Positions 1 through 9,585 of a DNA stretch of 50,120 nt are shown here, piece after piece. Where the stretch lies: assembly GCA_937922925.1 (NCBI GenBank), contig CALAKU010000018.1, positions 1 to 50,120 on the forward strand, in the 5' to 3' direction. How positions within the stretch are numbered: position 1 is the stretch's first letter; the number at the start of each line of letters is the position of its first letter. The position numbers and the translations under genes are program-made. This DNA is from an uncultured Arenicella sp. Its GTDB lineage: Bacteria; Pseudomonadota; Gammaproteobacteria; Arenicellales; Arenicellaceae. The notes under the pieces were generated by a model. The model was not told the DNA's origin. It made no database searches and worked only from the letters and a program-made list of their open reading frames with translations.

Positions 1-109
1 TTAGTCGAGTCGGCTGATTAGTCTGAGCAATGCTTGGTTCGATTTGCAGCAAGCAACAAATCGTTGGGATAACCAAAAAAGAGCGCGAGTAAGTATTACG
101 GGATTTCAT
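1..109 (-). CDS. N-terminus of a secreted protein, truncated by the window edge
   Basis: An ATG at 109 on the minus strand opens a frame that stays open to base 1, giving 36 codons. The N-terminus has the look of a signal peptide: basic start (MKSRNTYSR), hydrophobic stretch (SFLVIPTICCLL), then a polar region with a plausible cleavage site near SIAQ. Nothing of the mature domain is visible, so no function can be given. The start lacks a well-placed Shine-Dalgarno sequence. This is inference from composition only and it could be a chance frame. Confidence 0.45.
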   Translation of the reverse strand, partial: MKSRNTYSRSFLVIPTICCLLQIEPSIAQTNQPTRL

Positions 110-171
110 ACTTGAAGGCAATCCTATCCTTGGAGGGATAACGTAAGCGCGGCGGCACCGCGCCGCTTAAA

Positions 172-221
172 CAAAAATATATGTCTCAATTATAAGCACA
201 AATGGCCTTGCATTGAGACAT
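172..221 (-). terminator. Terminator-like hairpin downstream of yicC
   Basis: ATGTCTCAAT (181-190) and ATTGAGACAT (212-221) form a perfect 10-bp stem around a 21-nt loop. On the minus strand the stem is followed by a T-rich run (the complement of 172-180), as expected for intrinsic termination of yicC. T residues also follow on the plus side (221-225), so it may work in both directions. A second GC-rich hairpin lies at 145-168, without a T-run. Confidence 0.6.
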
Positions 222-255
222 TTTTAAAAATCACCCTCGGTTTTCATTAAAGCAT

Positions 256-1116
256 TTACTCGATATTCTGCACCTGCTCACGCATTTGCTCGATATAGAC
301 CTTGAGATCAACGCTGGCTTTGGTGAGCCTTGGGTCGTTAGCTTTGGAGCCTAGTGTATTGGCTTCGCGATTAAGCTCTTGCATTAAAAAATCGAGGCGA
401 CGGCCGGCGGGTTCATTTTTTCTTAATACGCTACTGACTTCGCCGATGTGCACGTTCAAACGATCTAATTCTTCGGCGACGTCGGTTTTCTGAAGATAAA
501 TTACCATCTCTTGTTCTAGGCGGCTTGGGTCGAGCTGATCTTTTATGTCAGCGAGCTTCTCTTCCAAGCGTGTACGATATTGTTGTGCGATTTCAGGTAG
601 AACTTGCTCGACTTCGCCGATGACTGTTTGCATGCCCGTCAAGCGTTGTTCGATCAACTCAGCCATTTTTTCACCCTCTTTCGCGCGCGCTTTGCTCAGC
701 CCGTTTAAAGCTTGCTCTACCACATTAAGTAAATGGGCTTTCATAAGCTCGGGCGCGACTTTCTTTGCTTGCAAAACACCGGGCCAGCGCAATACGTCAA
801 TAGCTCGAATGGCCTGCATTGATGGAACGGCGGCGTGCATTTGTTGCAGTAGGCTTTCTAATTTCTCGGCGGCTTCTGGGTTAGGCTCTGTGTCGGTATG
901 ATCCGATTCTTTCAAGCGCACAAAACAATCGATTCGCCCTCTCGCCAATTTTGTGCCAATCAACTCCCGCATGGCACTCTCATGTGTGCGAAGCTCTTCG
1001 GGCATACGCGGCGCAATTTCAAGATATCGGTGATTTACGCTGCGTAATTCGCAGCTTAATTCGCCAAGTTCGGTGTCGATTGCGGCTTGCGCGTACGCAG
1101 TCATGCTGAAAGTCAT
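256..1116 (-). CDS. yicC: YicC family endoribonuclease
   Basis: YicC-family protein of 286 residues, matching the usual length of about 290. The N-terminus MTFSMTAYAQ matches the family's characteristic SMTAY start, so the ATG at 1116 is preferred to one four codons upstream. The conserved C-terminal region with RRLDFLMQELNREANT and NTLGSKAND is intact. YicC proteins are reported to be endoribonucleases that act on small RNAs. Here the gene is divergent from a kinase-phosphatase pair and close to rph, another ribonuclease gene; yicC near rph is a common proteobacterial arrangement. The divergent start codons are only about 54 bases apart, so the promoters overlap. Confidence 0.93.
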   Translation of the reverse strand: MTFSMTAYAQAAIDTELGELSCELRSVNHRYLEIAPRMPEELRTHESAMRELIGTKLARGRIDCFVRLKESDHTDTEPNPEAAEKLESLLQQMHAAVPSMQAIRAIDVLRWPGVLQAKKVAPELMKAHLLNVVEQALNGLSKARAKEGEKMAELIEQRLTGMQTVIGEVEQVLPEIAQQYRTRLEEKLADIKDQLDPSRLEQEMVIYLQKTDVAEELDRLNVHIGEVSSVLRKNEPAGRRLDFLMQELNREANTLGSKANDPRLTKASVDLKVYIEQMREQVQNIE

Positions 1117-1133
1117 AGTATGTAACAACCTGG

Positions 1134-1164
1134 TTGATGATTTTTTGTGGCCAGGGTCTATAAT
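1134..1164 (+). promoter_or_regulatory. Candidate sigma-70 promoter of the kinase gene
   Basis: A perfect -10 hexamer TATAAT lies at 1159-1164. The best -35 match is TTGATG at 1134-1139, with a long 19-bp spacer. A start of transcription 6-7 bases after the -10 would fall on or next to the ATG at 1171, so the kinase mRNA may be leaderless. No Shine-Dalgarno sequence precedes that ATG. Confidence 0.45.
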
Positions 1165-1170
1165 AAACCA

Positions 1171-2061
1171 ATGAGCATCTTAAAAACCAAACCGAAAACC
1201 ATTCCAGCTTTACCCCTGCGGCCGGATACCATGGTTGAGCACTATAAAATCGGCAAAGTCATTGGCGTTGGCGGTTTTAGCGTGGTTTACAGCGCCCTTG
1301 ATACCCAAACCAACACCATTGTTGCCGTAAAAGAATTTTATGCCACCAATTGTATGCGCCGGGTTCGTGACGGTTCTTTGCATGTTTACCCTAAAGAACA
1401 AGAACACAAATACCATATTGGCTTGAAGCGTTTTTTTGACGAAGGCCTAACCCTGTCGCAAATTGATCATCCGAATATCGTAAACGTATCGAATTTTTTT
1501 CGGTGTAATAACACGGCCTATTTAGTGATGCGCTTCGAGCATGGCAAAGATCTGCGTTGGTTCATTAAAAATACCGATTACGTGCCTGATGAAGAATTCA
1601 TGCTGAGCGTCTTTTCGATGGTTTTAGCTGGCCTAAAAGAAGTGCACAAAAATAACTTTCTGCACTTGGACATCAAGCCCAGCAATATTTTGCTGCGTGC
1701 CAGCGGTGTGCCACTGATTTTGGATTTAGGTGCCGCGTATAAGTTTCCCGCCAAGGAGCGCCACAAGGTACACACCTTGACGCACGGCTATTCAGCCCCT
1801 GAACAACACGAGAAAACCGAGTTAGGCTTAACCTCGGATTTGTATGCAGTTGCCATGACAATGCGGGCCTGTATTACTCATAAATCGCCCCCTTCGGCGG
1901 TCAAGCGGTTAAAAAAAGATACCTTACGGCCTTTAAAAGAAACACACGCGCGGTATTATCGCGGGAATATTATCAAAGCCATCGACATGGCTAGCAGTCT
2001 CGATGTGAAGGAACGCCCGCAAACTGTGGACGAATTCATTGAAATAATGACAACTCGATAA
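1171..2061 (+). CDS. Cytosolic Hanks-type Ser/Thr protein kinase
   Basis: A 296-residue protein consisting essentially of one kinase domain with no membrane segment. Visible motifs are the glycine loop IGVGGFSVVYSA (residues 31-42), the ATP-anchoring lysine of VAVKEF (K54), the catalytic loop HLDIKPSN (H165, D167, K169, N172), a DLG in place of the canonical DFG (D185) and the activation-segment end YSAPEQ. All catalytic residues are present, so it should be active. The ATG at 1171 was chosen over a GTG at 1147 because the kinase fold starts shortly after it. It is followed in the same frame by a PP2C phosphatase, which probably reverses its phosphorylations. Substrates are unknown; flanking RNA-processing genes are only a hint. 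Confidence 0.88.
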   Translation: MSILKTKPKTIPALPLRPDTMVEHYKIGKVIGVGGFSVVYSALDTQTNTIVAVKEFYATNCMRRVRDGSLHVYPKEQEHKYHIGLKRFFDEGLTLSQIDHPNIVNVSNFFRCNNTAYLVMRFEHGKDLRWFIKNTDYVPDEEFMLSVFSMVLAGLKEVHKNNFLHLDIKPSNILLRASGVPLILDLGAAYKFPAKERHKVHTLTHGYSAPEQHEKTELGLTSDLYAVAMTMRACITHKSPPSAVKRLKKDTLRPLKETHARYYRGNIIKAIDMASSLDVKERPQTVDEFIEIMTTR

Positions 2062-2067
2062 ATCAAC

Positions 2068-2946
2068 TTGGATTACTCACTTACCCAACAAAGCAATCAA
2101 GGCGGGCGCGATTACAATGAGGATCGCACCGCGATCTATGAGCGCGATGGTACTATTTTATTAGTGGTTGCCGATGGCCTGGGCGGTCACGATGGTGGCG
2201 ATGTGGCCTCACAAGCCTTTGTCGACGCGATGGGCAAATCCTTCGCTCAGGCTACCCCAGCACAACTCGCCAAGGCCGACAGCTTTTTGACCTTGTCGAT
2301 TAACTATGCGCACCACACCATTCATCGGCGCGCCGTGAGTCAAGGCTTTGATGTGGCTTCACCAAAAACCACCTGTGTGGTGTGCTTGATTCACAAAAAT
2401 GTCGCCACATGGGCACATTCTGGAGACAGCCGCTTGTACCACATGCACAAGCGCAAAATCGAGTTCGTCACCAACGATCATGTGTCTAAGAAATTGGGGA
2501 CGCAAAACAACCCCATTAACCGTTGCGTTGGAGGCCTAGAAAACCCTCGCCCGGAAATTGGCGGCCCCCATAAAATGGAAGAAGGCGACGTATTGATGCT
2601 GGCCAGTGATGGAGCATGGCACTCGTTTAAGCCAGAAGACCTAAGCGATTACCTTGATCCAGAGCATCCAAGCTTGGGCTTAGACAATCTCTTGCAAGAA
2701 CTTGAAAACCGCAACAAAGCGCCGAGCGATAATTTGTCGATTGTGGTGTTATTTTGGGGCGTTAAACAACTCGACAAACCTGAGCTTAACGACATTAGCC
2801 AGCTGGATACGATCCAACTCTTGGGCACATCCATAGACGAATCAAACAAGATAGAAGCCGCGGCCGCTAAGTTCGACATGGAAACATTAGACAGCGCCAT
2901 TTATGAGATCGAAAGCTTTATTTCCGAACTCGACGAAAAACTTTAA
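2068..2946 (+). CDS. PP2C-family Ser/Thr protein phosphatase
   Basis: A 292-residue metal-dependent phosphatase. PP2C motifs are visible in order: NED near the N-terminus (N17-D19), ADGLGGH (D36, metal ligand), SGDSRLY, ASDGAW and the C-terminal DNLSIVVL. The start must be the TTG at 2068: the fold begins immediately after it and the frame upstream is closed by the kinase stop codon. The kinase and phosphatase frames are identical and separated only by TAA ATC AAC before this TTG, so expression depends on coupled re-initiation or stop-codon readthrough. A roughly 50-residue acidic tail of unknown role follows the phosphatase fold. It most likely opposes the upstream kinase. Confidence 0.88.
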   Translation: MDYSLTQQSNQGGRDYNEDRTAIYERDGTILLVVADGLGGHDGGDVASQAFVDAMGKSFAQATPAQLAKADSFLTLSINYAHHTIHRRAVSQGFDVASPKTTCVVCLIHKNVATWAHSGDSRLYHMHKRKIEFVTNDHVSKKLGTQNNPINRCVGGLENPRPEIGGPHKMEEGDVLMLASDGAWHSFKPEDLSDYLDPEHPSLGLDNLLQELENRNKAPSDNLSIVVLFWGVKQLDKPELNDISQLDTIQLLGTSIDESNKIEAAAAKFDMETLDSAIYEIESFISELDEKL

Positions 2947-2960
2947 CCCCTCAGATTTAT

Positions 2961-3698
2961 ATGCCTGATAACACGTCGCGACCCAGTGGCCGCAAGCCTA
3001 ACGAACTTCGCCCAATGAAAATTGAACGAAACTATACGGCCCATGCCGAGGGCTCAGTTTTGATCAGCTGCGGCAACACCAAAGTATTGTGTACCGCTAG
3101 CGTGGAAGCACGAGTGCCGCACTTTTTAAAGGGCAAAGGCCAAGGCTGGGTTACTGCCGAATACGGGATGTTACCGCGCTCGACTAATACACGCATGGGT
3201 CGAGAAGCCGCACGCGGAAAGCAATCTGGCCGAACCCAAGAAATACAACGCCTGATAGGCCGATCATTACGGGCGGCACTGGATTTGCAAAAATTGGGCG
3301 AACACTCAATTACTCTCGATTGCGATGTTATTCAAGCCGACGGCGGCACTCGCACCGCGTCGATTACTGGCGCTTACGTCGCTCTGGTGGATGCCGTGCG
3401 TTTCATGCTGGCCGAAAAAATGATCAAAGAGTCTCCGCTGATTCGGCAAATTGCGTCGGTCTCGGTGGGTATCTACAATGGCTTTGCAGTATTGGATTTA
3501 GATTATCCAGAAGACAGTAAAGCCGAAACCGACATGAATGTGATTATGGATGACTCGGGGAATTTCATTGAAGTTCAAGGTACCGCGGAGGGCGCGCCGT
3601 TCAGCGCTGACGAGTTGAACTCAATGCTGGCTTTGGCTGGCTCTGGTATTGGCGAGCTTATTAGCGCACAAAGCAAGGCTCTAGAAACGCTCGACTAG
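2961..3698 (+). CDS. rph: Ribonuclease PH
   Basis: RNase PH, 245 residues (usual about 238). It trims the 3' ends of tRNA precursors with inorganic phosphate. The N-terminal [12 protein letters not shown], the phosphate-binding region around [17 protein letters not shown], and [18 protein letters not shown] are all intact. The C-terminal region [19 protein letters not shown] is also canonical. It begins 14 bases after the phosphatase and is followed by rdgB, a widespread rph-rdgB order, so the run from kinase to Nudix hydrolase probably forms one transcription unit. Confidence 0.96.
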   Translation: MPDNTSRPSGRKPNELRPMKIERNYTAHAEGSVLISCGNTKVLCTASVEARVPHFLKGKGQGWVTAEYGMLPRSTNTRMGREAARGKQSGRTQEIQRLIGRSLRAALDLQKLGEHSITLDCDVIQADGGTRTASITGAYVALVDAVRFMLAEKMIKESPLIRQIASVSVGIYNGFAVLDLDYPEDSKAETDMNVIMDDSGNFIEVQGTAEGAPFSADELNSMLALAGSGIGELISAQSKALETLD

Positions 3699-3721
3699 AT
3701 TTTTAAGCACGGTTGATCAGC

Positions 3722-4309
3722 ATGACAAGTCGAGAAGTGGTACTGGCCACCGGCAACCAAGGCAAAGTCGCCGAAATGCAAACCACCCTGGCTGAGTTTG
3801 GCTTTGAAGTCATTCCGCAAAACCAATTTGGCTTTGAGGACGCTGTTGAAGATGGCCTAAGCTTTGTCGAAAACGCCATCAAAAAGGCGCGCCACGCCTG
3901 CCAACAGACAGGCTTGGCGGCGATCGCCGACGATTCAGGTATTGAAGTTGACGCTCTTGATGGCGCACCCGGTATCTATTCGGCCCGGTATGCCGATGGC
4001 CAAGGCGACGCAGCCAATAATCAAAAACTATTAGCCGCACTTGATGGCGTTGAACAACGCAGCGCTCGCTATCAGTGCGTATTGGTATATATGCTGCACG
4101 CCAATGACCCAACACCTCTGATTTGCCAAGGCAGTTGGGAAGGGTCGATCGCATATCAAGCAAAAGGCCAGCATGGTTTTGGATACGACCCCATCTTTTA
4201 TTGCATTGCACATCAATGCCATGCTGCGGAACTCGACCCTTGGCAGAAGAAGTCTGTAAGCCATCGAGCAAAAGCCTTGGCGCAACTCAAATCTCAGTTC
4301 GAACTATGA
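3722..4309 (+). CDS. rdgB: dITP/XTP pyrophosphatase (RdgB/HAM1)
   Basis: A 195-residue HAM1/RdgB-type pyrophosphatase that removes deaminated purine nucleotides (ITP, dITP, XTP) from the pool. Visible motifs: VVLATGNQGKVAEM at the N-terminus, SFVENAIKKARHA, AIADDSGIEVDALDGAPGIYSARYA and the terminal GFGYDPIF with SHRAKAL. The ATG at 3722 was preferred to an upstream TTG because the VLATGN strand normally follows within a few residues. Its stop codon overlaps the start of the phosphoglycerate mutase gene by four bases (ATGA), indicating translational coupling. Confidence 0.95.
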   Translation: MTSREVVLATGNQGKVAEMQTTLAEFGFEVIPQNQFGFEDAVEDGLSFVENAIKKARHACQQTGLAAIADDSGIEVDALDGAPGIYSARYADGQGDAANNQKLLAALDGVEQRSARYQCVLVYMLHANDPTPLICQGSWEGSIAYQAKGQHGFGYDPIFYCIAHQCHAAELDPWQKKSVSHRAKALAQLKSQFEL

Positions 4310-5940
4310 CACTCTCACTTAAAAAACACGCTCAGTTCAGTGGCCGCCCGGGGCCAGTAGTTATTCTTGTTGCCGACGGAGTTGGCGTAGCGCCAACCGG
4401 CCCAGCCAATGCGGTAACGCTGGCAAACACGCCCAATATAGATGCGCTGCAAGCGCAATCTTTGTATTGCGAATTAGCCGCCCACGGTGTGGCCGTCGGC
4501 TTGCCTAGCGATGGAGACATGGGCAACAGTGAAGTGGGTCACAACGCCCTTGGCGCAGGCCGTATTTTTGCCCAGGGCGCAAAACTCGTAAACCAAGCAA
4601 TCGACAGTGGCGCAGCGTTTGAATCTGAGGTTTGGCAAACCGCGATTGAGCATGGGCGCAATAGCACTTTGCATTTACTCGGCTTGCACTCCGACGGTAA
4701 TGTTCACTCTCACAACAAGCACCTCTATGCCTTGCTCAACAAGGCCTCTGAGGCTGGCGTTAAACGAGCGCGCTTGCATATTTTATTAGATGGCCGAGAC
4801 GTCGCCGCACGCTCAGCCCTAGGCTTCATTGAGCAAACCGAAGCCCTGTTAGCGGATATTAATTCGCGCCATGATGCCGACTACTGCATCGCCAGCGGCG
4901 GCGGACGTATGCAGATCACAATGGATCGCTACGAAGCCGATTGGGAGATGGTCAAACGAGGTTACGATTGCCATACCCATGGAGTTGGTCAGCGCTTTGC
5001 AAGCGCCGCACAGGCGGTCGCAACGCTGTATGAGAGCACCGGCAAAGACGATCAATATCTTCCTCAATTTGTGATTGAGCGCGATGGCGAAGCGCTGGGT
5101 CGGATGCACGATGGCGATGCGCTGGTGTTCTTCAATTTCAGAGGTGATCGTGCCATCGAAATTTCGATGGCCTATGAGCAGGAACATTTTTCAGAGTTCG
5201 ATCGCAACGAATATGGGCCGCACCCCAAGGTATTTTATGCGGGCATGTTGCAATACGATGGCGACGAGTTTATCCCCACGCATTATTTGGTCAACCCGCC
5301 CGACATTGATCGCACCATGGGCGAATTTTTGTGCGCCCAGGGCGTTAAGTCATTTGCAATCAGCGAAACGCAGAAGTACGGGCACGTTACCTTTTTTTGG
5401 AATGGCAATCGTTCTGGTTATTTGGACGAGAGCCTCGAAACGTATATAGAAATTCCCTCAGATAACATCGAATTCAATCAAGCGCCTGCGATGAAAGCCT
5501 ATGAGATTACCGACAAGACAATTGAGTTAATCGAGTCTGGCGAATATCGTTTTGGCCGCCTCAACTTAGCGAATGGAGATATGGTGGGGCACACCGGGGA
5601 TCTTGATGCGGCGATTAAAGCCATGGAAGTAGTCGACGAGTGTTTAGGTAAGCTGATCGATTGCATAAAGCGACATAACGGCGTGCTGTTATTTACCGCC
5701 GACCATGGTAATGCCGACATCATGTACACCGAAAAGAATGGCATTCGCTCTCCCAAAACCAGCCACACCCTAAACCCGGTGCCTTTTGCGATCGTCGATG
5801 CGGCTTATGACAACGAATATCAGCTGACACCGCCGAATGATGCTGGCTTGACTCACATTGCGGCCACTGCGCTCAATCTATTGGGGTTTGAGGCCCCAGA
5901 TGATTACCAACCTAGCTTGCTGGCGTTCGAGCGGTCGTGA
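4306..5940 (+). CDS. gpmI: Cofactor-independent phosphoglycerate mutase, long plant-like type
   Basis: A 544-residue metalloenzyme interconverting 3- and 2-phosphoglycerate in glycolysis. It carries the catalytic serine motif MGNSEVGH, the metal-binding VADGVG and ADHGNAD, and DGRD. The protein is longer than the usual bacterial form (about 510-515). Several segments, such as ASGGGRMQITMDRYE, FFWNGNRSGY and MLQYDGD, resemble the roughly 550-residue plant-type enzyme rather than E. coli or Bacillus GpmI; this is from memory of the families, not an alignment. The start is the ATG overlapping the rdgB stop; an open frame further upstream only shadows rdgB. The stop overlaps the next gene's GTG. 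Confidence 0.93.
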   Translation: MTLSLKKHAQFSGRPGPVVILVADGVGVAPTGPANAVTLANTPNIDALQAQSLYCELAAHGVAVGLPSDGDMGNSEVGHNALGAGRIFAQGAKLVNQAIDSGAAFESEVWQTAIEHGRNSTLHLLGLHSDGNVHSHNKHLYALLNKASEAGVKRARLHILLDGRDVAARSALGFIEQTEALLADINSRHDADYCIASGGGRMQITMDRYEADWEMVKRGYDCHTHGVGQRFASAAQAVATLYESTGKDDQYLPQFVIERDGEALGRMHDGDALVFFNFRGDRAIEISMAYEQEHFSEFDRNEYGPHPKVFYAGMLQYDGDEFIPTHYLVNPPDIDRTMGEFLCAQGVKSFAISETQKYGHVTFFWNGNRSGYLDESLETYIEIPSDNIEFNQAPAMKAYEITDKTIELIESGEYRFGRLNLANGDMVGHTGDLDAAIKAMEVVDECLGKLIDCIKRHNGVLLFTADHGNADIMYTEKNGIRSPKTSHTLNPVPFAIVDAAYDNEYQLTPPNDAGLTHIAATALNLLGFEAPDDYQPSLLAFERS

Positions 5941-6464
5941 GCGAGAAAAACAAACTTATTCATCAAGGCAAGTTAATCGCCTTGCACAAAGAAGAAGTAC
6001 CACTCGCGAATGGCAAACACACTTTTTTTGATATTGTTAAACACCCCGGCGGCGCAGTAATCGCAGCGCTAAACGATCAAAATGAGATTTGCCTGTTAAA
6101 GCAGTGGCGTCACGCCGTGCAAGAATCGATCTGGGAATTACCGGCCGGATGCCTAGAGCCGAACGAAGAGCCGATGGTAACCGCGCAACGCGAGCTCGAA
6201 GAAGAAGCTGGCGTTACTGCAAGCGACTGGGTTGACCTCGGGCGGATCATTCCCAGCCCAGGTTTTAGCAATGAGGTTCTGTATTTGTTTGCGGCCTCAG
6301 ACTTACAGCAAGGGCAAACAAACCTTGATGAGGCCGAGCAACTCGAAGCCCATTGGCTGCCACTTGAGAACGCATTTGAAATGCTGCACACCGGCGAAAT
6401 TGATGACGCCAAAACCTTGGCCTGCATGTTGCGCTTACAAGGCTTTTTAGCCAATAAAAATTAG
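5937..6464 (+). CDS. Nudix hydrolase, ADP-ribose pyrophosphatase type
   Basis: A 175-residue Nudix protein with a complete Nudix box: G-x5-E-x7-REL-x-EE-x-G, read as GCLEPNEEP followed by RELEEEAGV. The upstream FDIVKHPGGAVIAAL segment and the ISPGFSNE-like IPSPGFSNEVLYLF segment are typical of ADP-ribose pyrophosphatases of the NudF kind. It presumably hydrolyses ADP-ribose or a related nucleotide-sugar. The GTG start overlaps the gpmI stop by four bases (GTGA), so it is probably translationally coupled as last gene of the operon. Its stop codon overlaps that of the convergent waaA. Confidence 0.88.
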   Translation: MSEKNKLIHQGKLIALHKEEVPLANGKHTFFDIVKHPGGAVIAALNDQNEICLLKQWRHAVQESIWELPAGCLEPNEEPMVTAQRELEEEAGVTASDWVDLGRIIPSPGFSNEVLYLFAASDLQQGQTNLDEAEQLEAHWLPLENAFEMLHTGEIDDAKTLACMLRLQGFLANKN

Positions 6465-7759
6465 TGCACTCCCCAGCGCTTAAGTAGAGCTAAACTGGCC
6501 TTCAGCGCACCTCGATGAGCGTGAACGAAACGCAAGCCGTTGCGACCCATTTTCTCACGCTTACTTCGGTTGCCGAGCAGGTCGGCTAGTTCTTGAAAAA
6601 GCCTCGCTTCGTTTTCCACCATGACTCCTGCGCCTTCTTGAATCGTCCAACGACTGATATCAGGGAAATTAAACATGTGCGGGCCAAAGACTACCGGCAC
6701 GCCCAAAGCGCAGGGTTCCAATATATTTTGGCCACCCAACGGTTCTAAGCTACCACCAACAAAAGCCACATCGGCTGCGGCATACAATAAACTGAGTTCG
6801 CCCATCGTATCGCCTAAATACACATCGGTGTTAAAATCCAGTCCAGCTAGATCAGTCTGTTGGCTGCGACGCACACAATCAAGACCGAGGCGTTGTACTT
6901 GGCGAGCGACACTGTCGAAGCGCTCGGGATGGCGCGGAACTAAAACCAATAACAAACTCGGCATTGATTCTTTAAGTTGTTTGTAAACCGCCAAGACCTT
7001 GCTTTCTTCGTTTTCGCGGGTACTACCCGCTATCCAAATCAAGCGTTCCGGGCCAAACCAGCGGCGCACTACTTCAGCCGATTCCAGCAAACTAGGTGCG
7101 ACCTCGATATCGAATTTGATGCTGCCCGTTTGGCTAATTCTCGCAGGAGCCACGCCCAACTTAATTAAGTGCTGTCTATCCTGGTCGCCTTGTACCGAAA
7201 AATGGTCGACAAGATTAAGTGTCGCACTTGCCCACTTTTTAACCCGTGCGTACTTTGCGTAAGAGCGCTCGGACAAACGCACATTGATGTATAGCAGGGT
7301 GCCACCCTGATTCTTGACCGCTTGAATCATATTGGGCCAGATTTCGGTCTCCATCACTAAAACCGTTTTCGCCGACACCGTTTTTACGAAGCGGTTCATT
7401 GCCCAAGCTAAGTCGTAGGGAAAGTAACAATGCGAAACTTGTTCCTTAACAACCTGGTCCTTAAGTTGCATCTTAACCATGGCCGAGCCGGTTGGCGTTG
7501 TCGTGGTCACGAGAACCTTAGCGTGCGGGTTTTGCTCTAAGACCTTTAGCACCAAGGGCGTTGCCGCTCTGGCCTCACCGACCGAGACCGCATGTATCCA
7601 TAAATCAAACGGACCAGCATCGACTACGTTACGCGGGGGAAACCCAAACCGTTCAGACCATCGACGCCAATAATCGGGGTTCTTAAAACCCCGCAAAAAT
7701 AGGCCGAGCAAACCAAACGGAATCGCCAGATTCAGCAGTACGCGATAAAGCCAAATCAT
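6461..7759 (-). CDS. waaA: 3-deoxy-D-manno-octulosonic acid (Kdo) transferase
   Basis: A 432-residue GT30 glycosyltransferase that attaches Kdo to lipid IVA at the inner membrane, the step joining lipid A to the LPS core. The N-terminus [19 protein letters not shown] is the single membrane anchor. Diagnostic segments include [35 protein letters not shown] and the C-terminal [17 protein letters not shown]. The ATG at 7759 overlaps the hemF stop (ATGA), which decides the start over a TTG nine bases upstream. The other LPS core genes lie about 23 kb away. Whether it adds one or two Kdo units cannot be told. Confidence 0.95.
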   Translation of the reverse strand: MIWLYRVLLNLAIPFGLLGLFLRGFKNPDYWRRWSERFGFPPRNVVDAGPFDLWIHAVSVGEARAATPLVLKVLEQNPHAKVLVTTTTPTGSAMVKMQLKDQVVKEQVSHCYFPYDLAWAMNRFVKTVSAKTVLVMETEIWPNMIQAVKNQGGTLLYINVRLSERSYAKYARVKKWASATLNLVDHFSVQGDQDRQHLIKLGVAPARISQTGSIKFDIEVAPSLLESAEVVRRWFGPERLIWIAGSTRENEESKVLAVYKQLKESMPSLLLVLVPRHPERFDSVARQVQRLGLDCVRRSQQTDLAGLDFNTDVYLGDTMGELSLLYAAADVAFVGGSLEPLGGQNILEPCALGVPVVFGPHMFNFPDISRWTIQEGAGVMVENEARLFQELADLLGNRSKREKMGRNGLRFVHAHRGALKASLALLKRWGVH

Positions 7760-8652
7760 GCCAACCAATCGCGCGGCTGAATAAAGTCGGTTAATAGTCG
7801 GGCTTCATCACTGCCGTCTTCGGGTTCTGCTCTGTATTCCCATGCCACTTTAGGCGGCAGAGACATCAAGATAGATTCGGTGCGCCCGCCAGACTGTAAG
7901 CCGAACAGAGTGCCGCGATCCTGCACCAAATTAAACTCAACATAGCGGCCTCGCCTTAGCAGCTGCCATTGCCGATGCTGTTCGGTAAAGCTTTGTGCTG
8001 AGCGCTGTTCTATGATGGGTAGATACGCAGGTAAATAGTGATCGCCCACACTTTGTGTGAAGGCAAAGCTGCGGTCGAAACCTAGCTCATTAAAGTCGTC
8101 AAAGAAGAGCCCGCCAACCCCTCGCTGTTCTTGTCGATGCGGCAAATAAAAGTAGTCATCGCACGCCGCTTTGGCTTTGTCATACAAGTGTTTGCCAAAA
8201 GGTTCGCAGGCGGCGGCGGCGGTTTTATGCCAATGAATGGCATCTTCTTCAAAGCCATAGTAGGGCGTTAAATCGAAGCCTCCGCCAAACCACCAAATTG
8301 GTGTTTCGCTGCCTGCACCGGCAATGAAAAAACGAACATTCATGTGCGAGGTAGGCGCGAACGGATTACGTGGATGAATGACTAAAGATACGCCCATGGC
8401 CTCAAATGGCTTGCCGGCCAACTCGGGCCGCTTCAGGCTAGCCGCAGGCGGTAACTCACTGCCTTTGACGTGCGAAAAATTAACCCCGCCTTTTTCAATC
8501 AATACGCCGTCGCTAAGTACTCGAGTTCGACCACCGCCACCACTGTGGTGTGCCCACTCATCTTGCTCGAAGGCACGGCCGTCTAACGTGCTCAAAGCAT
8601 CGCAAATACGGTCTTGTAAATCTAACAAATAGGTCGAAACTTGGTCGAGCAT
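7756..8652 (-). CDS. hemF: Oxygen-dependent coproporphyrinogen III oxidase
   Basis: A 298-residue HemF that converts coproporphyrinogen III to protoporphyrinogen IX with O2, a late step of haem synthesis. Family hallmarks are [11 protein letters not shown] near the N-terminus, [43 protein letters not shown] and [16 protein letters not shown]. The length is normal for the family. It overlaps waaA by four bases and the two are probably co-transcribed. Its presence points to aerobic haem synthesis. Confidence 0.97.
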   Translation of the reverse strand: MLDQVSTYLLDLQDRICDALSTLDGRAFEQDEWAHHSGGGGRTRVLSDGVLIEKGGVNFSHVKGSELPPAASLKRPELAGKPFEAMGVSLVIHPRNPFAPTSHMNVRFFIAGAGSETPIWWFGGGFDLTPYYGFEEDAIHWHKTAAAACEPFGKHLYDKAKAACDDYFYLPHRQEQRGVGGLFFDDFNELGFDRSFAFTQSVGDHYLPAYLPIIEQRSAQSFTEQHRQWQLLRRGRYVEFNLVQDRGTLFGLQSGGRTESILMSLPPKVAWEYRAEPEDGSDEARLLTDFIQPRDWLA

Positions 8653-8706
8653 TTTATCTGACTACCTGAGTCTTTGAGACTTGTCTGAGGGTATTATCTG
8701 GTGGCC

Positions 8707-9315
8707 TTATCTTAGGACTTTACCGGTCATCGCATCCCGAATTGTGGAGGCTTTTGTGGCGCCCCCAACATTCAAGGACACAATGAAATCTAGATCATCT
8801 CCTAATTCCTGCTCTACTTGTTGCGCACTTAGTAAACTTGCTTGACCATGACGATTGGCGCTGGTGGAAACAATGGGATGCCCGAACTGATTACATAATG
8901 CTAAACAAAAATTATGCTCTGGTATACGCATTGCTATCCCGCTGTGCAGACCCTTCACCCAGAACGATACATCATCGTGAGCAGGCAGTATCCACGTATT
9001 TGGCCCGGGCCAAGACGCCCGAATTTCGGGCTCTCGAGTTAAGCCCGAAAGCATTGCATATTGGTTGACTTGATCGGTATCGGCGGCGATTAAAATCACA
9101 CCCTGTTCCGCTTTACGATTTTTAATGGCAAGCAATCGCTTGAGCGCGTCAATGTTCTTAGGGTTGCATCCAAGGCCGAAGCAATACTCAGTTGGATACG
9201 CGACAATGCCGCCGTTCTTTAGAACTGAGGTGGCTTGATCAAGCTGCGCTTGGACGCCGCTGTTTATGTCGGCCCCAGCATCAAGAGTGTTTTTTTCTAA
9301 GGAAGATTTGGACAC
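8707..9315 (-). CDS. tsaC: Threonylcarbamoyl-AMP synthase (TsaC/YrdC type)
   Basis: A 202-residue YrdC-fold protein that makes threonylcarbamoyl-AMP for the t6A37 modification of ANN-decoding tRNAs. The motifs GGIVAYPTEYCFGLGCNP, KRLLAIKNRKAEQG and STSANRHGQ match the RNA- and nucleotide-binding region of the family. The only usable start is the GTG at 9315, which gives an N-terminus about 15 residues longer than E. coli TsaC. The C-terminus ends with STIRDAMTGKVLR, the conserved SUA5/YrdC ending. It precedes hemF on the same strand. Confidence 0.9.
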   Translation of the reverse strand: MSKSSLEKNTLDAGADINSGVQAQLDQATSVLKNGGIVAYPTEYCFGLGCNPKNIDALKRLLAIKNRKAEQGVILIAADTDQVNQYAMLSGLTREPEIRASWPGPNTWILPAHDDVSFWVKGLHSGIAMRIPEHNFCLALCNQFGHPIVSTSANRHGQASLLSAQQVEQELGDDLDFIVSLNVGGATKASTIRDAMTGKVLR

Positions 9316-9585
9316 GTTGGCAACTTATTTCACGTGGCGCGATATGGCGCAGAGCTTACATCGCTAGCTTGGGCTCAAGGCTGCCAAGCTTTGTTTTAAA
9401 GCACATAGTGTACTGCACTTGGCTCAATCAAGGCCACTTACAAAACGACTTACCAAAGCCACTTAGATAAGCCTTGGAGAAACGCTAAGGCAGTAGCCTA
9501 TAAACGCAAATTGATCCATTTCTTCGGCCGCTGATCTAGCCATCGTGCCGCCATTGTTACTCAATAAAGCTTTAAGGAATGCGGC

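Noticed and set aside
4123-4305. Upstream extension of the phosphoglycerate mutase frame
   Set aside because: It lies wholly inside rdgB in another frame and adds no family sequence; the ATGA overlap gives a better start.
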